Assembly: GCF_029813775.1 (NCBI RefSeq)
Contig: NZ_JARVKW010000004.1
Coordinates: forward strand, 62,001-126,000
DNA: 64,000 bases
Direction: 5' to 3'
Source: Streptomyces sp. DH24
GTDB lineage: Bacteria; Actinomycetota; Actinomycetes; Streptomycetales; Streptomycetaceae
Shown here: positions 54,347 through 62,965 of the stretch, piece by piece
How the letters are laid out: each line of letters opens with the position of its first letter
How positions within the stretch are numbered: the first letter of the stretch is position 1
Position numbers and translations under genes: made by a program
Notes under the pieces: generated by a model
Databases searched by the model: none
Seen by the model: only the letters and a program-made list of their open reading frames with translations
Told to the model about the DNA's origin: nothing

Positions 54347-55350
54347 GCACCGACACCGCCATGACGACCACAGTCGCCACGGAGCCCGCAGTGGGCAAGA
54401 GCTCCCCCGGGACGGCGCGCGGCCCACGCCGCCGCCCCGGGCGGGTCCGCCGCGTCTCCCTGCCCTACCTGCTTTTGCTGCCCGCCCTGCTCCTCGAACT
54501 GCTGGTCCACCTGGTGCCGATGGTCATGGGCATCGTGATGAGCTTCAAGGAGCTCACGCAGTTCACCCTCCGGGACTGGGGCAGCGCCCCCTGGTCGGGC
54601 CTCGACAACTACGAGCTGTCCGTCGACTTCAACGCCCCGGTCGGCGAGGCCCTGCTGCGGTCCTTCTTCGTCACCGTCGGCTTCACGGTCCTGTCGGTCG
54701 GCCTGTGCTGGCTGATCGGCACGGCCGCCGCGGTCTACATGCAGGACACCTTCCGCGGCCGTGGCCTGCTGCGCGCCCTGTTCCTGGTGCCGTACGCGCT
54801 GCCGGTCTACGCGGCCGTCATCACCTGGGTGTTCATGTTCCAGCACGACAACGGCCTGGTGAACCACGTCCTGCACGACCAGCTCGGCATCACCGACAAG
54901 CCGTCCTTCTGGCTCATCGGCGACAACAGCTTCTACGCCCTGCTCACCGTGTCGGTGTGGAAGGGCTGGCCGTTCGCCTTCCTCATCGTGATGGCCGGCC
55001 TGCAGAACATCCCCAAGGAGCTGTACGAGGCCGCCGCGCTCGACGGCGCCGGGCTGTGGCAGCAGATCCGCCGCATCACCCTGCCGTCGCTGCGCCCCGT
55101 CAACCAGGTACTGGTCCTGGTGCTGTTCCTGTGGACGTTCAACGACTTCAACACCCCGTACGTGCTGTTCGGCAAGACCGCGCCGCCGGCCGCCGACCTC
55201 GTCTCGGTGCACATCTACCAGGCGTCCTTCACCAACTGGAATTTCGGAGCCGGGTCCGCGATGTCCGTCCTCCTCCTGCTGTTCCTGCTGGTCGTGACCG
55301 GCGTGTACCTGTTCCTCACCTCGCGCGGAAGGAGGACGGCCGATGTCTAG
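54343..55350 (+). CDS. Sugar ABC transporter permease (MalF-like)
   Basis: This 335-residue permease starts at a GTG overlapping the binding-protein stop (an ATG six codons later is also possible). Six membrane segments are visible, the first being YLLLLPALLLELLVHLVPMVMGIVM. The EAA loop, which contacts the ATPase, is ELYEAAALDGAGLWQQIRRITLPSLRP. It pairs with the next permease, which overlaps by 8 bp. Confidence 0.88.
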   Translation: MSTDTAMTTTVATEPAVGKSSPGTARGPRRRPGRVRRVSLPYLLLLPALLLELLVHLVPMVMGIVMSFKELTQFTLRDWGSAPWSGLDNYELSVDFNAPVGEALLRSFFVTVGFTVLSVGLCWLIGTAAAVYMQDTFRGRGLLRALFLVPYALPVYAAVITWVFMFQHDNGLVNHVLHDQLGITDKPSFWLIGDNSFYALLTVSVWKGWPFAFLIVMAGLQNIPKELYEAAALDGAGLWQQIRRITLPSLRPVNQVLVLVLFLWTFNDFNTPYVLFGKTAPPAADLVSVHIYQASFTNWNFGAGSAMSVLLLLFLLVVTGVYLFLTSRGRRTADV

Positions 55351-56236
55351 CCGGACCCTGTCACCCGCGTCCCGGACCGCGGCAACCGCGTCCCCGACGG
55401 CCCCGCCCCGCTCGTTCCTGTGGTCCCGGCGGATCTTCCTGACCCTGCTCACCGGCTTCGTCCTGGTGCCGGTCTACGTGATGATCTCCAGCTCGCTGAA
55501 GCCGCTGGCCGACGTCACGGGCACGTTCCGCTGGCTGCCGAGCAGCGTCACGATCCGGCCGTACATCGACATCTGGTCCACGGTGCCGCTCGCGAAGTAC
55601 TTCGTGAACTCGCTGATCGTGGCGGGCGCGGCGACGGTCTGCTCGGTGGTGATCGCCGTCTTCTCGGCGTACGCCGTCAGCCGCTACAACTTCCGCGGCA
55701 AACGCGTCTTCACGGTCACCGTGCTGTCGACGCAGATGTTCCCGGGCATCCTCTTCCTGCTCCCGCTGTTCCTCATCTACGTCAACATCGGCAACGCCAC
55801 GGGCCTCGCCCTGTTCGGCTCCCGCGGCGGCCTGATCCTGACGTATCTCACCTTCTCCCTGCCGTTCTCGATCTGGATGCTGATCGGGTACTTCGACTCG
55901 GTGCCGCGCGACCTGGACGAGGCCGCGATGGTCGACGGCTGCGGCCCGCTCGGCGCCCTGTTCCGGGTGGTCGTGCCGGCCGCGATCCCCGGCATCGTCG
56001 CGGTGTCCGTGTACGCCTTCATGACCGCCTGGGGCGAGGTGCTGTTCGCGTCGGTGATGACCAACGACACCACGCGCACGCTCGCCGTCGGACTCCAGGG
56101 CTACTCCACGCTCAACGACGTGTACTGGAACCAGATCATGGCCGCCTCGCTCGTGGTGAGCGTTCCCGTGGTCGCGGGTTTCCTGCTGCTCCAGCGCTAC
56201 CTCGTCGCCGGGCTGACGGCCGGAGCCGTCAAGTGA
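55343..56236 (+). CDS. Sugar ABC transporter permease (MalG-like)
   Basis: This 297-residue partner permease starts at the ATG at 55343. It has six membrane segments and the EAA loop [28 protein letters not shown]. It completes the CUT1 translocation pore. The GH1 gene starts 29 bp downstream. Confidence 0.88.
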   Translation: MSSRTLSPASRTAATASPTAPPRSFLWSRRIFLTLLTGFVLVPVYVMISSSLKPLADVTGTFRWLPSSVTIRPYIDIWSTVPLAKYFVNSLIVAGAATVCSVVIAVFSAYAVSRYNFRGKRVFTVTVLSTQMFPGILFLLPLFLIYVNIGNATGLALFGSRGGLILTYLTFSLPFSIWMLIGYFDSVPRDLDEAAMVDGCGPLGALFRVVVPAAIPGIVAVSVYAFMTAWGEVLFASVMTNDTTRTLAVGLQGYSTLNDVYWNQIMAASLVVSVPVVAGFLLLQRYLVAGLTAGAVK

Positions 56237-56265
56237 CCAACCTGCATGATGACGAAGGGACTTCC

Positions 56266-57624
56266 GTGACCATCGACTTCGCCGCACTCCCGCAGGACTT
56301 CCTGTGGGGCACGGCCACATCGGCCTACCAGATCGAGGGAGCCGTGGCGGAGGACGGCCGCGCGCCGTCGATCTGGGACACCTTCTCGCACACCCCCGGA
56401 AAGATCGACGGCAACGACAACGGCGACGTGGCCTGCGACCACTACCACCGCTGGCGCGAGGACATCGCCCTGATGCGCCGGCTCGGCACCAACGCCTACC
56501 GCCTGTCCATCGCGTGGCCGCGCGTCGTGCCCGGCGGCGACGGACCCGTCAACGCCAAGGGCCTCGCGTTCTACGACGAGCTGGTCGACGGGCTGCTGGA
56601 GGCGGGCATCACCCCGTCCGTCACCCTCTACCACTGGGACCTGCCGCAGGCGCTCCAGGACCGCGGCGGCTGGCCCGAGCGCGAGACGGCCGAGCACTTC
56701 GCCGCGTACGCGTCGGTCGTCGCCGAGCGCCTCGGCGACCGCGTCACCCACTGGGCCACCCTCAACGAGCCGCTGTGCTCGGCGTGGATCGGCCACCTGG
56801 AGGGCAAGATGGCCCCCGGCTGGACCGACCTGACGGCCGCGGTCCGGGCGTCGTACCACCTGCTCCTCGCGCACGGCCTCGGGGCGCAGGTGATCCGCGC
56901 GGCGGCCCCGAACGCCGAAGTCGGCATCGTCAACAACCTGTCCACGATCCACGCCGCGACCGACCGTCCCGAGGACGAGGCGGCGGCCCGCCGCATGGAC
57001 GGCCACACCAACCGCTGGTGGCTCGACCCGGTGCACGGCCGCGGCTTCCCGGCCGACATGCGCGAACACTACGGCGTCGAACTGCCCGAGAAGCCCGGCG
57101 ACATGGAGACCATCGCCGCGCCCCTGGACTGGCTGGGCCTGAACTACTACTTCCCGCAGACGGTCGCCGACGACCCCACGGGCCCGGCACCCCGCGTCCG
57201 CACGGTGCGGCGCCTCGGCGTGCCGCGCACCGGCATGGACTGGGAGATCGACGCGAGCGGCATCGAGACCCTCCTGCTGCGCCTGACCGAGGACTACGGC
57301 GCCCGCAAGCTGTACGTCACGGAGAACGGCTCGGCGTTCCCCGACACGGTCCGCCCCGACGGCACGGTCGACGACCCCGAGCGCCAGGACTACCTCGTCG
57401 GGCACCTCGCGGCGTGCGCCTCGGCGGCCCGCAAGGGCGCTCCGCTGGCGGGCTACTTCGCCTGGTCGCTGCTGGACAACTTCGAGTGGGCGTACGGCTA
57501 CGACAAGCGCTTCGGCCTGGTCCACGTCGACTACAAGACACAGGTCCGCACGATCAAGGGCACGGGCCACCGGTACGCGGACATCGTCCGCGCGCATCGG
57601 TCGTCCGCGCGCAGGGCGGCCTGA
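56266..57624 (+). CDS. Intracellular GH1 beta-glucosidase
   Basis: This 452-residue GH1 enzyme has no signal peptide. It opens with [15 protein letters not shown]; the acid/base Glu is in [13 protein letters not shown] (about 168) and the nucleophile in [10 protein letters not shown] (about 352). The GTG at 56266 has GAAGGGA upstream. Encoded after the importer, it should hydrolyse imported beta-linked disaccharides to glucose, as BglC does in the cellobiose system. Confidence 0.92.
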   Translation: MTIDFAALPQDFLWGTATSAYQIEGAVAEDGRAPSIWDTFSHTPGKIDGNDNGDVACDHYHRWREDIALMRRLGTNAYRLSIAWPRVVPGGDGPVNAKGLAFYDELVDGLLEAGITPSVTLYHWDLPQALQDRGGWPERETAEHFAAYASVVAERLGDRVTHWATLNEPLCSAWIGHLEGKMAPGWTDLTAAVRASYHLLLAHGLGAQVIRAAAPNAEVGIVNNLSTIHAATDRPEDEAAARRMDGHTNRWWLDPVHGRGFPADMREHYGVELPEKPGDMETIAAPLDWLGLNYYFPQTVADDPTGPAPRVRTVRRLGVPRTGMDWEIDASGIETLLLRLTEDYGARKLYVTENGSAFPDTVRPDGTVDDPERQDYLVGHLAACASAARKGAPLAGYFAWSLLDNFEWAYGYDKRFGLVHVDYKTQVRTIKGTGHRYADIVRAHRSSARRAA

Positions 57625-57646
57625 GCCGGCACACCTCCCCGAAACC

Positions 57647-57686
57647 CCGTGGCGGGCGCGGATGCGGGAGTCCGCGCCTGCCACGG
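57647..57686 (+). terminator. Stem-loop after the GH1 gene
   Basis: CCGTGGCGGGCGCGGA (57647-57662) pairs with TCCGCGCCTGCCACGG (57671-57686) with one mismatch around an 8-nt loop. It separates the importer/GH1 operon from the GH16 gene. Confidence 0.75.
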
Positions 57687-57743
57687 CCTCCCGCAGTGGC
57701 GCATGTCAGGTGCACGACACAACGTCGAGACTGGAGAAGCCGC

Positions 57744-59633
57744 ATGTCCCCCACACCCCCTCGCACACGTCGCAGACTGCTGACCGCCCTCACGGCGCTG
57801 GCCGTGCTGTCGGCGGGCACGGCGTTCACGGCACCGGCCACCGCGGCACCCTCGGCGGCGGCAGCGGCCTGGGACACCGACCGGGCCGCCGCCGCCCACG
57901 CGGCGAACCCGGCCGCGGTCACCGCCTCCGGCAGCGAGAACGCCGGCCTGTCCGCCGGCCTGGCCTTCGACGGCGACAACAGCACCCGCTGGTCCAGCAA
58001 CTTCGCCGACGACGCCTGGATCCGCGTCGACCTCGGCTCGACCCTCCGCGTCGACCGCGTCGTCCTGAACTGGGAGGCGGCGTACGGGAAGAAGTACGTC
58101 CTGGAAGTGTCGAAGAACGGCACCGACTGGACGCCGTTCTACACGGAGACCGACGGCACGGGCGGCACCGTCACGGCCCACACCTACCCGCAGGAGGTGA
58201 CCGGCCGCTACGTCCGCATGCGCGGCGTGCAGCGCGCGACCCCGTACGGCTACTCCCTCTACTCCTTCCGCGTCTACGGCGGCGAACCCGCCCCGGCGTC
58301 CACGACCCGCACCAACCTGGCACTGAACCACCCGGCGTACGCGAACTTCTACCAGCACGCGGGCACCTCCCCGGCGTTCGTCACGGACGGCGGCTGGCCC
58401 GCCAACCTCAAGGACGACGCCACTCGCTGGGCGAGCGACTGGAACGCGGACCGTTGGGTGTCGGTGGACCTGGGCGCCACGTCCACGATCGACACGGTGG
58501 ATCTCTACTGGGAAGCGGCGTATGCGGTCGACTACGAACTGCAGGTGTCGGACGACAACCGCACATGGCATACCGTCTACCGTCCGTCGTCGACCGAAGT
58601 CGCCGCACGCCGTGCGAACGTCAAGTCCCCGGCGGAAGCGGTCGGCCTCCACGACTCGGTGAAACTCCCGCAGCCCGCCCGCGGCCGCTACGTCCGCATG
58701 CTCGGCAAGGAACGCCGCTCGTTCCACAACCCGGCGCCGTCCACCGCCCAGTTCGGCTACTCCCTCTACGAGTTCCAGGTGTGGGGCACGGGAGGCAGCG
58801 CGACGGCCGCGTACCCGGCACTCCCGGGCGAGCAGCAGGGCACGTACCGGACCACGTTCTTCGACGACTTCACCGCACCCGCGCTGGACCGGGGCAGGTG
58901 GCGGGTGGTGCGCACCGGCACGGAGATGGGTCCGGTCAACGGCGAGGCACAGGCGTACGTCGACTCGGCCGACAACATCCGCACCGAGAACGGCAATCTG
59001 ATCCTGCGCGCCAAGTACTGCAAGGGCTGCACCCGCGCGGGCGGCGGCACGTACGACTTCACGTCGGGCCGCATCGACACCAACACCAAATTCGACTTCA
59101 CGTACGGCAAGGTGAGCGCCCGCATGAAGCTCCCCGTCGGCGACGGCTTCTGGCCGGCGTTCTGGATGCTGGGCAGCGACGTCGACGACCCGTCGGTGTC
59201 CTGGCCGGCCTCGGGCGAGACCGACATCATGGAGAACATCGGCTACGGCGACTGGACCAGCACCGCCCTGCACGGCCCCGGCTACTCGGCGGACGGCAAC
59301 ATCGGCGCGCGCCAGACCTACCCGAACGGCGGGCGCGCCGACCAGTGGCACACGTATGCGGTCGAATGGACACCGACGACCATGCGCTTCTTCGTCGACG
59401 ACCGCCTCGTCCAGGAGACGACCCGCAACAAGCTGGAGTCGACGCGGGGCGAGTGGGTCTTCGACCACAACCAGTACGTGATCCTGAACCTGGCCCTGGG
59501 CGGCGCGTACCCGGCCGGCTGGAACAAGGTCACGACCCCGTACTGGGGCCTGCCGCAGTCCAGCGTGGACCGGATCGCCGGCGGGGGAGTGCAGGCGGAG
59601 GTGGACTGGGTGCGGGTCGAACAGAAGCAGTGA
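57744..59633 (+). CDS. Secreted GH16 endo-beta-1,3-glucanase with two discoidin modules
   Basis: This 629-residue protein has a Sec-type signal with a basic N-terminus (RTRRRLLTALTALAVLSAG). Two F5/8 type C (CBM32-like) modules, at about 45-185 and 190-365, share the pattern STRWSSNFADDAWIRVDLG / ATRWASDWNADRWVSVDLG and GRYVRM...GYSLYSFRVYG / GYSLYEFQVWG. The C-terminal GH16 domain has the catalytic GETDIMENIG (E-x-D-x-x-E, about 491-496). It is likely a laminarinase acting on fungal or algal beta-glucan and feeding the importer encoded upstream. It has its own terminator and may be transcribed separately from the importer. Confidence 0.9.
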   Translation: MSPTPPRTRRRLLTALTALAVLSAGTAFTAPATAAPSAAAAAWDTDRAAAAHAANPAAVTASGSENAGLSAGLAFDGDNSTRWSSNFADDAWIRVDLGSTLRVDRVVLNWEAAYGKKYVLEVSKNGTDWTPFYTETDGTGGTVTAHTYPQEVTGRYVRMRGVQRATPYGYSLYSFRVYGGEPAPASTTRTNLALNHPAYANFYQHAGTSPAFVTDGGWPANLKDDATRWASDWNADRWVSVDLGATSTIDTVDLYWEAAYAVDYELQVSDDNRTWHTVYRPSSTEVAARRANVKSPAEAVGLHDSVKLPQPARGRYVRMLGKERRSFHNPAPSTAQFGYSLYEFQVWGTGGSATAAYPALPGEQQGTYRTTFFDDFTAPALDRGRWRVVRTGTEMGPVNGEAQAYVDSADNIRTENGNLILRAKYCKGCTRAGGGTYDFTSGRIDTNTKFDFTYGKVSARMKLPVGDGFWPAFWMLGSDVDDPSVSWPASGETDIMENIGYGDWTSTALHGPGYSADGNIGARQTYPNGGRADQWHTYAVEWTPTTMRFFVDDRLVQETTRNKLESTRGEWVFDHNQYVILNLALGGAYPAGWNKVTTPYWGLPQSSVDRIAGGGVQAEVDWVRVEQKQ

Positions 59634-59654
59634 GAGTCCGCACGGGCCGCTTGA

Positions 59655-59689
59655 GTGTGCCGCCGTCTTCCCGGAAGGCGGCGGCACAC
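59655..59689 (+). terminator. Terminator of the GH16 gene
   Basis: GTGTGCCGCCG (59655-59665) pairs perfectly with CGGCGGCACAC (59679-59689); further TTCC/GGAA pairing in the loop extends it. Confidence 0.8.
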
Positions 59690-59807
59690 GTTCCGGCCCC
59701 GCCTCGAAAATGCATACGCGCGCGGGCCGGGTTCCTGGCACCATGGAGCGCCGCACCGCTGTGTGCCGCGTTGCCGTGGGCCGTGTGTCCTGACCGAGGG
59801 GGAAACC

Positions 59808-60206
59808 GTGGCGGACTGGATCTACATTCTCAATCCGCACAGGGACACGCTGGACAGCGAGCCGCTCGACAAGGACACCGTCCGCCGGCTGGCGGAGGAG
59901 GAACCGGAACTGGAGCTCTGGCTCAGCCGCCGCAACCGTATGCGCCCGGGCGACCGCCTCTGGTTCTTCTTCACCAGCCCCGACGCGGCCGTCACCGCGG
60001 TGGCCGAGGTGGACGAGGAGCCCTGGGAGGACCAGGACGACCCCGACGTCACGTATCTGGTCGCCGCGACCCTGCTGTCCGAGGCGACGAAGGCGCTGTC
60101 CCGCGAACCGGTGACCCGCGGCGAACTGGGCCTCGGGCAGGTGCGGTCGGTCCAGAAGGTGAAACCGGAGGCGCTGCCGGTGCTGCTGAAGCGGGCGGGA
60201 CTCTGA
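59808..60206 (+). CDS. Small EVE/PUA-like domain protein
   Basis: This 132-residue protein starts at a GTG at 59808 with GAGGGGGAAA upstream. The start WIYILNPHRDTLDSEPL, the NRMRPGDRLWFFFTSPDAAVTAVAEVD strand pair and the overall length resemble EVE/PUA-like domains, which bind modified bases in DNA or RNA. No aromatic-cage residues can be assigned with confidence. It is monocistronic, with no clear partner. Confidence 0.5.
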   Translation: MADWIYILNPHRDTLDSEPLDKDTVRRLAEEEPELELWLSRRNRMRPGDRLWFFFTSPDAAVTAVAEVDEEPWEDQDDPDVTYLVAATLLSEATKALSREPVTRGELGLGQVRSVQKVKPEALPVLLKRAGL

Positions 60207-60290
60207 GCGCCGGCGCTCCAACGGCGCACTGACCCACGGGAGCGTCACCCCCGGAGCCCGTCGGCTCAGGCCCCGCATAACCTTGCGGCC

Positions 60291-60725
60291 ATGGCCGACA
60301 CCTACGAACTCCAGCTCACGCTCGACCTGCCCGACACCCTCTCGCAGCGGGAACTCGACCTGCTGCGCTGGCACCTGGGCGAGCCGGGCGGCCGGCAGGA
60401 CGGGACGTACGAGTACCCCCTGTGGGACGGCCGGGGCTGGGCACGGCGCATCGGAGGCCTCCACGTGGCCGAGCTGCGCCCGATCGACGGAGGCTGGTCC
60501 CTGACCGTCCGCCAGGAGACGCACCCCGACGGTTTCTCCGACCTGCGCACGCTCCTCCAGTGGCTCGGCGCGCGGACCACCACCGTGGGCCCGATCGGCT
60601 ACCTGCGCTTCTACGAGTCACACGTCCCGGACATGCTGATCGTGCGGTCGGGAAAGGTGAGTTGCGCGTTTCTCAAGGTGGAGGGGGTTGTCGAGGTGGG
60701 GGCGGAGGAGTATCCGTACACCTGA
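60291..60725 (+). CDS. Conserved hypothetical protein
   Basis: This 144-residue protein starts at the ATG at 60291. It begins with a strand and helix, YELQLTLDLPDTLSQRELDLLRWHLG, and ends in beta-strands (GYLRFYESHVPDMLIVRSGKV). It has no signal peptide, membrane segment or catalytic motif. I do not recognise the family. It lies 85 bp downstream of the EVE-like gene. Confidence 0.5.
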   Translation: MADTYELQLTLDLPDTLSQRELDLLRWHLGEPGGRQDGTYEYPLWDGRGWARRIGGLHVAELRPIDGGWSLTVRQETHPDGFSDLRTLLQWLGARTTTVGPIGYLRFYESHVPDMLIVRSGKVSCAFLKVEGVVEVGAEEYPYT

Positions 60726-60788
60726 GCCGCGATGGTTGACCGCGCACTCACTGTCGGAGCCACCCGGTAATCTCGAAGTGTTAGTCGA

Positions 60789-60876
60789 CGCGGCCCGACG
60801 GGCTTCCGCTCCCTAATGGAGTTCGAGGACATGCCCCCACCCGCACGAGTTGTTTCGTGCTGCCTGGGGGAAGTCC
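60789..60876 (+). promoter_or_regulatory. Structured leader, copy 1, predicted to hide the ribosome site
   Basis: GGAC (60827-60830) pairs with GTCC (60873-60876), CCCCCA (60834-60839) with TGGGGG (60865-60870), and GCACGA (60843-60848) with TCGTGC (60855-60860), giving one long interrupted hairpin. Its 3' arm contains the GGGGGA that precedes the TTG start at 60877. A GCCC-GAC-GGGC mini-hairpin lies upstream. Blocks 60789-60807 and 60825-60850 are identical to the leader of the next gene. A CTCC/GGAG hairpin insert lies between the blocks. Confidence 0.65.
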
Positions 60877-62766
60877 TTGCTGTTCCGCGCGTCCGCGAAA
60901 ACGGTCGCCGTCATGGCGCTCGACCGTTCGCTGTTCCTTCACCTCACCGACCAGTTCGCCCATATGCACGGCTACCGGCCCGGCACCTCGGAAGTGCGCT
61001 CCTGGGAGCGCAGCCTTCCGGTCCTGGCCGCAGTGCTGAACGACGCGGGGCTGGGCGATGTGGAGGTCATGCTGGAGTACGCGCTCCCGCTGAACAGCAA
61101 GCGCGCCGATGTCGTCCTCGCCGGTGTCCACCCCGCCACCGGGGAGCCGTCGTACGTCGTGGTGGAACTGAAGCAGTGGAGCCAGGCACTGCCTCACGAG
61201 GACGACCTCTCCCTCTGCCACGTCGAGGCCTACACCCACCCTGTTCTCAACCCCATCGAACAGGTACGCCGCTACTGCGACTACCTGGTCAACTTCAACG
61301 GCGCGGTGGCCGAACACGCGGAGCGGGTCAGCGGAGTGGCCTTCCTGCACAACGCCACCGAGTTCGGCGTGACCGGCCTGCGGGAGATCGAGCGCGACGG
61401 TCGCGGTCTGCTCTTCACCGGGGAACGCCGTGGCGCCTTCCTCGACCATCTCCGCTCCCGGCTGAGCGACGAGCACCCCGGTGCCAAGGCGGCGGACGAA
61501 CTGCTCGCGGGCGCCACGGTCCCGTCCAAGCAGTTGATGTCCGTGGCCGCCGAGGAGGTACGGGAACGCCAGCAGTTCGTACTCCTCGACGAACAGCAGG
61601 TCGCGTACCGCATGGTGCTCAACGCGGTGGAGAAGGCCAAGCACGCCGATGGCAAGGAAGTCGTTATCGTCACCGGCGGTCCCGGCACCGGCAAGAGCGT
61701 GATCGCCCTGCAGTTGCTCGGTGAGCTGTACCGCCGTGGAGTCCCGGCGTTGCACGCCACTGGCTCGCAGTCGTTCACCAAGACGATGCGGAAGGTCGCG
61801 GGCTCCCGTAAGCGGGAGGTCCAGGACCTGTTCAAGTACTTCAACAGCTTCATGACCGCCGAGAAGAACAGCCTGGGCGCGCTGATCTGCGACGAGGCCC
61901 ATCGCATCCGGGAGACCTCGGCCAACCGCTACACCCGCGCGGAGCACCGGACCGGCAGGGCCCAGATCGACGAACTCATCGACGCCGCCTACGTGCCCGT
62001 CTTCTTCCTCGACGAGCACCAGGTCGTGCGCCCGGGCGAGATGGGAACCGTGGCCGACATCAAGGCGGCAGCGGCGAAGCGTGGCATCCCCTGCCACGTC
62101 GTCCCGCTGGACAGCCAGTTCCGCTGCGGTGGCAGTGACGCCTACCTGCGCTGGGTGGTCCGGCTCCTGGGCCTGGAGCCCGGCGGACCGGTGATCTGGG
62201 AACCCGACGACCGCATGCAGCTTCTGGTCGCCGACAGCCCGCAGGAGATGGAGGCGTTCCTCGACGCCCGCCGTGCCCGGGGCTACGGCGCCCGCATGTC
62301 CGCCGGCTACTGCTGGCGCTGGTCCCCGGAGCCCAAGCCCGGCGAGCCGCTGCCGCCCGACGTCGTGATCGGGGACTGGGCGCGCCCCTGGAACCTGCGC
62401 GGCGACCGCTCCGTCTCGGGCGCGCCCCCGGCCGCCCTGTGGGCCACCGACCCGGCCGGCTTCGGTCAGGTCGGCTGCGTCTACACCGCCCAGGGCTTCG
62501 AGTACGACTGGTCCGGCGTCATCATCGGCCCCGACCTGCTCTGGCGCGGTGACCGCTGGGTCACGGACCGCACGGCCTCCAAGGACCCGGTGTTCAAGAA
62601 GTCCACACCCGACAGCGATGTGGACCGCCTGATCCGCAACACCTACAAGGTCCTCCTGACCCGCGGCATGGTCGGCACGATCGTGTACTCGACGGACCGG
62701 GAGACGCGGGAGAAACTGCGGGAACTGACGGGCGGCCGACTGGACCGGCAGCCTTCCACGGTTTGA
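60877..62766 (+). CDS. DUF2075 nuclease-helicase (Schlafen-3-like)
   Basis: The TTG at 60877, 5 nt after GGGGGA, is chosen because it matches the start position of the paralogous gene downstream. An upstream TTG at 60850 would lie inside the hairpin. The protein is 629 residues. The N-terminus carries a PD-(D/E)XK-like element, KRADVVLAGVHPATGEPSYVVVELKQW (D78, E97-x-K99). The DUF2075 helicase follows, with Walker A VTGGPGTGKSVIAL near 268-280, motif II ICDEAHRIRE near 337-346 and a late TAQGFEYDWSGVIIG. It resembles Schlafen group 3 and phage-defence nuclease-helicases. The role is probably nucleic-acid surveillance or repair, and translation appears to be controlled by the leader. Confidence 0.8.
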   Translation: MLFRASAKTVAVMALDRSLFLHLTDQFAHMHGYRPGTSEVRSWERSLPVLAAVLNDAGLGDVEVMLEYALPLNSKRADVVLAGVHPATGEPSYVVVELKQWSQALPHEDDLSLCHVEAYTHPVLNPIEQVRRYCDYLVNFNGAVAEHAERVSGVAFLHNATEFGVTGLREIERDGRGLLFTGERRGAFLDHLRSRLSDEHPGAKAADELLAGATVPSKQLMSVAAEEVRERQQFVLLDEQQVAYRMVLNAVEKAKHADGKEVVIVTGGPGTGKSVIALQLLGELYRRGVPALHATGSQSFTKTMRKVAGSRKREVQDLFKYFNSFMTAEKNSLGALICDEAHRIRETSANRYTRAEHRTGRAQIDELIDAAYVPVFFLDEHQVVRPGEMGTVADIKAAAAKRGIPCHVVPLDSQFRCGGSDAYLRWVVRLLGLEPGGPVIWEPDDRMQLLVADSPQEMEAFLDARRARGYGARMSAGYCWRWSPEPKPGEPLPPDVVIGDWARPWNLRGDRSVSGAPPAALWATDPAGFGQVGCVYTAQGFEYDWSGVIIGPDLLWRGDRWVTDRTASKDPVFKKSTPDSDVDRLIRNTYKVLLTRGMVGTIVYSTDRETREKLRELTGGRLDRQPSTV

Positions 62767-62891
62767 TCCGGGATCAGGACAGATCCTCGCCGCGAGGCAC
62801 TTGTTCCAGCCATGATGGTCGCGCTTCGGGCCGACAACGGCGTCGCCGCATTCCCCGGGACGGCCGTCTCCTTAAGATCACGAGTACTGAT

Positions 62892-62965
62892 CGCGGCCCG
62901 ACGGGCTTCCTCACGAGGACATGCCCCCACCCGCACGAGTCACTCGTGCTCTGGGGGACTACCTC
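62892..62965 (+). promoter_or_regulatory. Structured leader, copy 2
   Basis: Blocks 62892-62910 and 62915-62940 are identical to the leader of the previous gene. The hairpin pairs CCCCCA (62924-62929) with TGGGGG (62952-62957), and GCACGAG (62933-62939) with CTCGTGC (62943-62949) around TCA. The loop and the closing G-C pair differ from copy 1 but pairing is kept. GGAC (62917-62920) can pair with GTCC (62968-62971) across the GTG start. The GGGGGA ribosome site is again inside the stem. Confidence 0.65.
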
